64,000 nt of DNA, from NCBI GenBank assembly GCA_025617745.1, contig CM046853.1:5018873-5082872 (forward strand), read 5' to 3'. Position numbers and translations under genes: made by a program. This document shows, piece after piece, positions 56,236 to 64,000 of the stretch. Within the stretch, counting starts at the first letter, position 1, and each line of letters opens with the position of its first letter. The notes under the pieces are model-generated. The model did no database searches, was not told the origin of the DNA, and saw only the letters and a program-made list of their open reading frames with translations. Source of the stretch: Heliocidaris erythrogramma (taxonomy: Eukaryota; Echinodermata; Echinoidea; Camarodonta; Echinometridae).

Positions 56236-59200
56236 CCTGTTAATTTCTCTTTTTTCCCAAATGTTTTTATTGATTTCATCAACATAGAATTAACAAAACA
56301 TGTAAAATTTCTTTTTCTTATAACAATTTTCATATATAAACATAACATGTATAATGTACTAACAAATATTTACAAAAAGCAATGAAATCTATTATAAAGA
56401 TGAGATCCCCACCCGTCTCCGAGAAAAGAGAATACAGAAATGTTAAGAGGGTAATTATGTTTGCTAGAACCACACACATTAGAAAAAAACTTTAAAAAAA
56501 TAAAATAAAAAAAAATAAATAAAAAACGAATTAAAGTACATAGAGTAATATAAATCTTACCCTCCCCCCAAAAAGGGGAAAATAGAGTAACTCCTTCTCG
56601 GACCCACCCCTCCATACATACACGCATACATACCCACCCACCCACACACACACACACCCCTACACACACAATCGCACACATACAATTAGCATTAAGGTTA
56701 ACCGTTCACAGTCACATTTACCTTAAGTCCCTCCCATTTACCTAGATGTAAGGCAATCTTGCCTGTTTTGATGGCTAACTGCTTTTCTTCCTCTATAAAA
56801 TCCATAATTTTTTTCTGCATTTTTGTTTTTGAAGGTAGGTGTCCTGCCCTTGATTTAAAAATTATCTGTTTTACCCATATCATGATAGTATTCACACCTT
56901 TTATTCTATTCGAGTTACCTGAAAGACCTAAAAATATATCTTGCCATCTCATATCCTTAATTTCATCTAAACCAAAATGTTTAATGATAGATTCCCATAT
57001 TCCCTCACCCTCTCACAATTTAAAAATAAGTGTAAGTATGTTTCTTTGTCTTTCTTGCATAAAGAACAAGAATCATTATCAACGAAACCAAACTTCATCA
57101 ATTGAACTTTTGTGTAAATGACTCCGTGTAATAGCATGAATTGAAATTCCCTCTGTTTTCAAGTGTTGTTTTTGTTTGCTGCTAGAAATAAATCTCTTAG
57201 TTCTTTATCTGTTAAATCAACATTATTACTATCATATTTTACTTGTAAATTAAATGAACTCTGTAAATCCCTGACGAAACATTCATAGATTCTTTTCGAT
57301 TTTGCAGCATGAAACATTGTAGTATGACCAAAAATATCCACTTGTTGGAATTTAACCGCCTGGGTTGCACTCTTCCAACTGGAGGGTATGACATGTGCGA
57401 TTTCTATTATTTGAAGTAATTGAGATGAATTCAATCCCAGATTTGTAAAATGTGCTAGAGGTTTCATATGACCATTATCAAAAATGTGGTCTATATGGAA
57501 TTTGACAATAAATCTTTGTCAAATAGCATTTTACCATGAATACATATATTACTATTATTAAATATCAGAGGATTCATTTCATTTTCGGAGTACTTGAATT
57601 TACTCATATCCTGCCAGACCCTCATCATTTCTAAATAAAATGGAGGTATTTTCAGTAATAATTTTGATATGTCATAATTGCATAAAAACAAGAATCTCCC
57701 CCTCTTGCTCTAACACAATAATCAAAGTATAATTTCCAACCAGCCCTTTTTTCACCATATAATAAACGTTTCAACCACATTATACGTTGTGTCTTAACAA
57801 AAAGTCTGAAATTCATCATTCTTAGTCCCCCGTTGACATAGTCCTGATACATCACGTTCCTCTTTATACGATCTTTTCCCGTCCATAAAAATTCAAAAGT
57901 AATTCTTTCAATCTCATCAAACACCCACTGGGAAACTACTATTAGGGACGAAAAATATAGTTTAATCTCGACAATGCATACGTTTTTAACAAATGTATTT
58001 TGCCCATGAGGGTTAAATCCCTCTCTTTCCACCACCCTAAACGTCTTTTTATTTTACTAAGTATTTCCTTGTAATTAAGATCTTCATTTTTATTTGCGTC
58101 TAGAGAAAAATATATACCCAATATTTTAACCTCTTGAACTAGGTTTCCAAACAAGTGAACGTGAGAACTTTGACTATCTTTACCCATCCACAAAAAATTA
58201 GTTTTTCCTTTATTAATTTTTAAACCACTAACTTTCCTAAATTCTTCAAGAACATTTTGGAGCCTATTTATTGAATTACTATCTTTTACAAAAAGTGAAA
58301 TGTCATCAGCGTACAATATTTGTTTTACTTCATTTTTCCCAAAAGTAAATCCCTTTATGGTATTATCCCTCCTTATTTCCAAAGCTAAAACTTCAATAGC
58401 TAATACAAAGAGATATGGCGACATAGGATCTCCCTGTCTTACTCCTCTATTTAAACTAAAATAACCTGTAGAATAGCCTCCATTCATTATGCAACTAGAA
58501 ATATCTGCGTAAAGCACCTTCACCCATGAACGAAACATTTGACCAAAACCAAATAATTCTAAGGCACTAAATAAGAAATCGTGAGAAACTGAATCAAATG
58601 CTTTTTCAAAGTCAATTGTAACCAAAAAAGCCCATATTTTGATACCGTGAATTAAACAACACGTCATCAATTAATCTTACCGCTTCTCCTATGTTCCTTT
58701 CTTTGATATAACCAACTTGGTCGTTGTGAACGATCTCATTTAACACTTCTTTTAATCGTTTTGCTAATACCTTAGATAATTCAAAAGTGTAATGGGTCTA
58801 TAATTTTGAACATACCTTTTATTTTTTCCTTCTTTTTCCAATAATGTAATTACACCTTGCTTTTGTGATGTTGACAAGTTTCCCCTATCATAAGCTTCGT
58901 TCAATGTTTCGACCAAAGTTTCTCCCAGAAATGACCAAAAAGTATAATAAAATTCAACTGTAAAACCGTCATTTCCTGGAGATTTATTATATTTCATTTC
59001 TTTTAATACATTGAGACATTCATTTTCAGTTACTTTTCCTTCACAACTCTCCTTGTTTTCTTGACTTAATTTGGGGATATTATAAAAAAATTTACTATTC
59101 CTATCACCAATCAATTCATCGTTTGAGTATAACTTTTCATAAAATGATTTCATAATATGTAATATTTCTTTACGGTTCTCTGTTAACTCTTCATCTTGGT

Positions 59201-59904
59201 TATATAATTCTTTTATCACGATTTTTCTTTTATTGGACTTCAATAACTGTTCAAAGTATTTTTTTTCTTCTCCCCTTCTTCAAAATATTCAGCTCTTGAG
59301 CGGATTTTTAAACCTTGTTGGGAAAATTCAAAGAGTTTACTTAACGTAGATTTCTTTTCATCTATTTCTGTGACTATATCTCTAGACGATACTGTCAAAA
59401 GCTGATTTTCCAAATGCTTTATTTCTTCTTCTAATTCATTAATTTCAAGTTTTCTGATCTTTGTTTTTTTTCTTTGAGAAATTGACAATATATTCCCTCA
59501 TTTTCATTTTCAGAAAATCCCATCTTACTAGTTTATCAGATATTTGACACTCACATTCTTTTTTAAATTCAATTATTTTTTCTTTGAAACTATTTATAAA
59601 TTCCTGGTCTGCACACAAACTATTATTGAATTTCCAGTAGGATTTACCAAATTCAGGAGTTTCCGAAAAATTTCGAAGTCGCAAAAGTATAGCTGAATGA
59701 TCCGGTGTAATTGACGTCATTCCACTCTGATTCCCACTTTTCTTCTACCTCAATTGTACTATAAGTCTCTTGAAGTAAAGTAATGTCACTACCTTTACTT
59801 TTACACCATTCAAAAATATTCTTCCTCTTGATATTATCCCTTATTCTTCTTACATTCAAAGAAAGCATACTAAATGGAGACTTAGCCATGCAAAAACATG
59901 CCAC
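56236..59904 (-). mobile_element. Tx1/L1-like LINE, ORF2 with damaged endonuclease
   Basis: Minus-strand ORF2 begins near 59904 with MAKSPFSMLSLNVRRIRDN and LLQETYS, the N-terminal part of an APE-type endonuclease. It then jumps in another frame to ITPDHSAILLRLRN, the last endonuclease motif, so the middle of the domain is deleted. Downstream come a linker, GNDGFTVEFYYTFW, NYRPITLLN, VTIDFEKAFDSVSH, GVRQGDPMSPYLFVL and ILYADDISLF (YADD at 58302-58313), then the thumb. Near 57040-57110 CSLCKKDKETYLHLFLNC is the C-terminal zinc-knuckle-like motif. A 3' UTR reaches about 56236. Frameshifts lie near 59715, 59460, 59240, 58680, 58000 and later. No ORF1 is recognised upstream. It is inactive. Confidence 0.9.
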
Positions 59905-60941
59905 ATTCCGAAATAACTAGCATTAATGGGATATTTATATACACAGATTGTACGGCATCATTTTCAGTCCTGCGAAAATATACAAAGTGGAAAATATGTG
60001 ATAAATGTGAATGTGAACCCAAACCCCAAAAGTCCAAACAGTAAATTGCATCTACAAAATCACACTACCACACACCAACACAATCACCCCACACCCACAT
60101 AACCACACCTACCTTAACGTCAAAGCTAACCTTGACAAGCCAAACTGTCATGTCAAATTACTAACGAGCTTCCAACCAACAACTATACGATAACAAAAAA
60201 TAATTATCCACATAATCTAACGAAGAAAAAAGAAAAATAAACCTTATAAATACCCCACTCCCTCCTCTCGACAAGAATGGATAGCGAGAAAGAGAGCCAA
60301 AAGAAAACAAAAACAAAAACAAATACACTACGAGAAAACGTTTGCTCGCCTCACTTGAAAGAAAATGAAGGAGGGGGAAATCATGCTTTTTTAACTAGAG
60401 TCAGGGGGATACAATTAATTGATAATATGACCCTCATAATACTATAGAATGAAATGATTATAATAATGGAGTGATAATAGTAAAAACTAAAAACTAAAAC
60501 AAAATTAAAAAAATTATCACACCCGAACGTTTGAATTGTCTTCAAATAATACGTACAAATAAATACAAGGTCATACTTTTAAGGCAAATACCAAACTTGG
60601 CATTTAGCAGGATTGATGTTTTGTTTGCTCTCAAAAAAAAAAATCCCTTTTTAAAAACGACAGAGCATAATACATATACCCCTAATGATGACTAAACAAG
60701 CATACTGTAGAAAAGTGACCTGAATAACATCTTCCCTCTCCATTCAAAGCTCTGAAAAACACACCAATTTCAAAGGTACCAGTGCTCTTTAATGCCTCGT
60801 ATTGCTTTGTTAAGCCGCTCCTACTGAGGTGTTGACCGGAATCTATACCCGGTATAATTTTGCCATAATTTAACTAGGTCCAACGAGGATAAAATCACGA
60901 CTCTACCCCTGCTAATTCCGGACAGCCGTTCTGTTAAGCCG
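59905..60941. other. Flank upstream of the Tx1-like ORF2
   Basis: C/A-rich sequence (60060-60120) and AT-rich DNA. It may include LINE 5' sequence between ORF1 and ORF2, but I see no ORF1 motif. From about 60790 a GC-richer repeat begins (TTAAGCCGCTC occurs at 60811 and 60934), into which the next element is inserted. Confidence 0.4.
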
Positions 60942-60950
60942 CTCTCGGGG

Positions 60951-61991
60951 TAGCCTCTTGTCGAGGCCCTGGCGCTGTTGAAATCCTTGGCGATATGGAG
61001 GCAAAATTTCTGGCGAGCGAAGCGAGCCAGAAACACCGAGGCGCTTGCGCCGAGGGCCTCTTGACACCTGATCTGAATTTCTTTTGTATTTCATTGTTTT
61101 GACGAATATTCCGACCAAATTTTGGTCGGTGAAAATCATCCAATAAGCGCGAGCTACCATGACGTAATGTTAAATATTCATGACTCGACTGCAAGCTTTT
61201 TCTTAAAATGGCGTTCAACGTTTCTTCCACGACGAGTGATGACGATATTTGTAAGAGCTTAGAATATGCCGCTAGAATGTTGAAGATTGACAGATTCAAA
61301 GATTTGCAAGTTGATGCAATCAAATCTGCACTTAAAGGACAAGATGTTTTTGTGAATCTGCCTACTGGCTATGGAAAAAGTGTTATTTTTCACGCGCTAT
61401 CGCTCTGTGCTGATTACCTCCGTGGGCTAGGGATGGAGAGTGAGACTGCATGCTGCGCTGCTTAGCTTCGCGAGCTGCGCTGGGCCAGGCGGATCCCCCG
61501 GGGCCTTGCCGGGCAGTTAAGTTGCTGGTAACTCCTTGGTTACATCAGAATTGATGGAGATGCATCTATTGTTGAACGGTGACTTTTATTGCCCATTCTT
61601 CATTATTTGTAAATATATGATGATCTCTTGAGAAATATGTACATTTGTCTTATTTCAAATTACCATGGTTTGTAAGCTAGAGATCGAATTCTTCATAATG
61701 TGCTTGTCTGTGAATGTATTTTGAGCAAGAGATTTAGGTAATCCCCCCCAAAAAAAATAATAGACACGTCCAGAACTGAAGTAAGAAATCCTTGAGATTT
61801 CATTGGCCAATTTGCTGGGCGATCGCCGCGGTTATCTAACTATTCACGGTTTCATGCATAAGTCAGTAGGAAATCGTGCCTCATGAATATATAATTCAGG
61901 TCGGGTGTCAAGAGGCCCTCGGCGCAAGCGCCTCGGTTTTTCTCCATATCGCCAAGGATTTCAACAGCGCCAGGGCCTCGACAAGAGGCTA
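60951..61991. mobile_element. MULE-like element with long inverted repeats carrying a RecQ fragment
   Basis: Terminal inverted repeats start TAGCCTCTTGTCGAGGCC and extend over about 100 bp (60951-61078 and 61893-61991); the left arm has an extra 31 bp holding the hairpin CTGGCGAGCGAAGCGAGCCAG. CTCTCGGGG is repeated exactly at both flanks (60942-60950 and 61992-62000), a 9-bp target site duplication. Long inverted repeats with a 9-bp duplication fit the Mutator-like group. No transposase is present; the interior holds the RecQ-like frame at 61208-61465. This layout is that of a gene-fragment-carrying non-autonomous element. Confidence 0.85.
61208..61465 (+). pseudogene. RecQ-like helicase N-terminal fragment inside the element
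   Basis: The frame of 85 codons reads AARMLKIDRFKDLQVDAIKS, then ALKGQDVFVNLPTGYGKSVI and FHALSLCADYLRG before losing similarity and stopping. F-K-x-LQ-x-AI resembles the Q-motif region and LPTGYGKS is the Walker A motif of RecQ-family DNA helicases. A full RecQ core needs about 350 more residues (DEAH box, motifs III-VI), which are absent. The ATG is preceded by AAA and lies 130 bp inside the left inverted repeat. No intron is visible in the fragment. It might be expressed as a truncated protein, but helicase activity is impossible. The family call is good; whether it is specifically RecQ1-like is not resolved. Confidence 0.75.
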
Positions 61992-62000
61992 CTCTCGGGG

Positions 62001-62260
62001 TAGTTTCTGACCGGACAGCTCGACATTGCGCAATGACTCATGAAATATCACATTCCCCGCGTTTTGAATCTCCCGCGCGCACGACAGGAAGTCATGCAGT
62101 TCTATACGTTACTATGGGAACCTACCCGGTTAGGTTTTCAGCGAACGTCTGTTAAGACGGCGCGCCGGGGTGGACCACCCGTGGTTTTATCACCTGCTGC
62201 CCCGCTTTTTTAACCCGGCATCAGTCCCGACTCCGTCCGGACGCGGTCTATTAAAACGGG
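62001..62260. other. GC-rich host repeat around the MULE-like element
   Basis: Continues the GC-rich repeat interrupted by the element, with phrases such as TTAAGACGGCGCGCC and ACCCGGTTAGG, and related TACCGGGTTAG also at 56211. No coding motif. Confidence 0.35.
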
Positions 62261-62560
62261 GCTTGAGCTTGTCGAATGCTTTACTGAGGGCTACAAATAT
62301 TCCAATAATATGTTCCTTTTCTGCGCAATGGCGGCTGTAGTTTTGTCGTAAATTTGGATTAGAGCTAGATCTGTGGAATGATTTATTTTTCTAAAACTAT
62401 ATTGGTTTGGATTTATTACTTCATCTGTTTAATGAAGATTTAAAAAGTTTAACACTTGACTTAGCTAGGGTAAGATATCTCTTGATCTGTGTCTGTTAAT
62501 GAGGTTAGGTATGCTTGGAAGAGAGTGGGCGTTATCTATCCTTCAATCATTCTTTTAATA
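62260..62560 (-). mobile_element. Decayed LINE reverse transcriptase fragment
   Basis: On the minus strand the frame gives DEVINPNQYSFRKINHSTDL and ALIQIYDKTTAAIAQKRN, then after a +1 shift IGIFVALSKAFDKL. QYxFRKxHST-AL and IGIFxDLSKAFD are blocks 2 and 3 of CR1/Rex/Jockey-type RTs; the catalytic D of block 3 is replaced by A. Upstream TLFQAYLTS may be the remains of the VxPLFK block. No other part of the element is nearby. Confidence 0.75.
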
Positions 62561-63490
62561 ATACGTTTTCAAAACACACAAAGTGAACACGACTACATTA
62601 GATATAATTACAGATTTATCCCCCGTAATCATTAAAAATTCAATTTCTTATAGATCTTCTTGGACAGTGTTGGAGACGATGCTTTATATCCTAATAATCT
62701 TGGTAAACCTCTGTCAGATTTCTTCGATTTTACTAAATAGATCAAAATATTCACAACCCTACTCTTTTCCAGGCACTTTTAAAAGAAACTACTTCCAAAG
62801 TGGAGTAATAGTTCGATAAGAATCAGCACCTAAGTCCTATTATTTAAATTATTTGCGAAAGAGGGGTACTTCGCTAATTTGAAGTATAACGAGATTTCTT
62901 AGAAATTGCTATGCCCAAAAAATGACCATAATGGCCCTATAACGTATTTTCTTTCAATCTAAATATTGCCACTAGTAAGGTCTTTAATATAGCACTAATT
63001 AATAATTGCAATTAAGCACTATCCCATTTCTGCTTCTCAGAATGTCTGTCTGCTTGCATTAACGAATGCTTTATCTTGATTCATCATTCCATACAGTTCA
63101 AGTGAATTTTAATCCCAATCAATATAATATAGTTTTTAATGGATTCCACTCTGAAGAATACCTGCGCGTAAGCACTAATGATTGAAAAATAAATGTGTTG
63201 ATGTTCAAGTGTTCTGTCTGTTCATATGAGCGTTTTCGCCTCCTTCTTGTAACATTTACTGTATTGATCTTTGTTTGTCAAGTACTTTCTTATTATTGCC
63301 AGAAGGAAGTAAATGCCAGGGCCATGTTGGGCGATTTTTGTAGTAGGGATTGAGCTTACAGCTATCCTGTAGCAGTCACTGCTTCTACATGTCTGTAGAA
63401 GGTCAATGTGGCGCTTCCCTATACTGCAAGACAGAACTGGAAGTTCTTATATAGATTGTCTCCTTTATTTATATCAAGCAAGTGAAAACG
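62561..63490. other. Intron 5 DNA, nothing recognised
   Basis: AT-rich. The plus-strand open frame 62583-62819 is hydrophobic and has no family motif; it may be antisense of more LINE sequence. Confidence 0.4.
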
Positions 63491-63492
63491 CT

Positions 63493-63590
63493 TTCTCTCT
63501 CTCTCTCTCTCTCTCTGTCTCTTTCTTTCTCTCTCTCTCTCTCTCTCTCTGTCTCTTTCTTCTTTTTTTTTCTCTCTCTCTCTCCTATCA
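63493..63590. repeat. (CT)n microsatellite
   Basis: Two long CT tracts separated by GTCTCTTTCTTTC. The open frames across it are low-complexity. Confidence 0.95.
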
Positions 63591-64000
63591 GGACAACACT
63601 GAAAGCTTATGAACATATCATTGATTACATTGTGTATTTAAAGCGATGTAAAAGTTACATCATTTATAAATATGAAGACCACTAAAAAATTGACATTTCA
63701 TGTCACAAATATATACATCCAGATATGACGTCTGCACGTAGACAAAACATGTTTCCACCACTTCATGTGTAGTTATCCCACACTTGGTTTCTTGTGACTA
63801 GACGTTCACTTATAACATACAAAATTAAAATACCATAATGCACTTGATCATTCCACACGATAATGATTCGTTTAAGTACACTCATGTTTTATTTCATTCA
63901 TAATTACAATTGCGATTCCTCATTTGATATCAATGAATTGAATAACCAACGATGCTAGAATGGAATGTTCTTCAGTGATTCACAACATCACTGAAAACAA
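63591..64000. other. Window end, nothing recognised
   Basis: AT-rich DNA without exon, RNA or repeat structure that I can identify. Confidence 0.4.

Larger units (their letters stand above)
54518..64000 (+). other. CRHBP intron 5 (continues past the window)
   Basis: From the donor at 54518 no exon with the expected next block (a cysteine-containing G-D-x-V-E-L segment) can be found on the + strand up to 64000, so the intron exceeds 9.4 kb if the gene is intact. It is made largely of transposon sequence. Confidence 0.55.

Noticed and set aside
57942..58670. Group II intron or retroviral reverse transcriptase
   Set aside because: APE-type endonuclease remnant upstream, LINE-type RT blocks and a C-terminal zinc-knuckle-like motif point to a Tx1/L1-like LINE; no LTR, integrase or protease is seen.
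61208..61465. Intact RecQ helicase gene
   Set aside because: Only the Walker A region is present; the DEAH box and all later motifs are missing before the stop and before the right inverted repeat.

Overview
The window is AT-rich, intron-rich and crowded with transposon remains. It looks like genomic DNA from a marine invertebrate deuterostome, most probably an echinoderm such as a sea urchin. That assignment is inference, based on a spliced animal gene with GT-AG introns, THAP-domain relics, Tx1/L1-like and CR1/Jockey-like non-LTR retrotransposons, foldback MITEs with poly-C/G tracts, and abundant microsatellites. No prokaryotic genes, rRNA genes or CRISPR arrays are visible.

The one host gene I can support is on the + strand: corticotropin-releasing hormone binding protein (CRHBP). 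Its first five coding exons are at 27983-28060, 36476-36569, 45962-46131, 47705-47909 and 54363-54517. All junctions are GT-AG with matching phase, and together they give a continuous 234-residue N-terminal part. Six of the ten cysteines typical of the family and the NCS glycosylation sequon are present. The last part of the protein (roughly 90 residues) should lie beyond position 64000. The introns are large (8.4, 9.4, 1.6, 6.5 and more than 9.4 kb) and filled with repeats.

Layout: 1-27.6 kb is the 5' intergenic region, a graveyard of THAP-domain fragments, nested palindromic MITEs (two kinds carrying tRNA-like sequences), LINE 3' ends, tandem repeats and two hairpins (one with 284-bp arms that look perfect). 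27.6-28.0 kb is the likely promoter/5' UTR of CRHBP. 28-54.5 kb is the gene body, with MITEs, LINE relics and microsatellites in its introns. One foldback MITE ends 58 bp before exon 2, and a CT microsatellite runs up to the exon 3 acceptor. At 54.5-54.9 kb the end of exon 5 and its splice donor are tandemly repeated. 54.9-64 kb (intron 5) holds a minus-strand CR1/Jockey-like LINE relic, a SINE with a 7SL-like head, a 3.7-kb decayed Tx1/L1-like element, a 1.04-kb element with long inverted repeats and a 9-bp target duplication that carries a RecQ-like helicase fragment, and another RT relic.

The observations most worth checking are the duplicated splice donors, the captured RecQ fragment, the foldback elements with internal tRNA-like sequences, the long near-perfect palindrome, and the SINE whose head resembles 7SL RNA.
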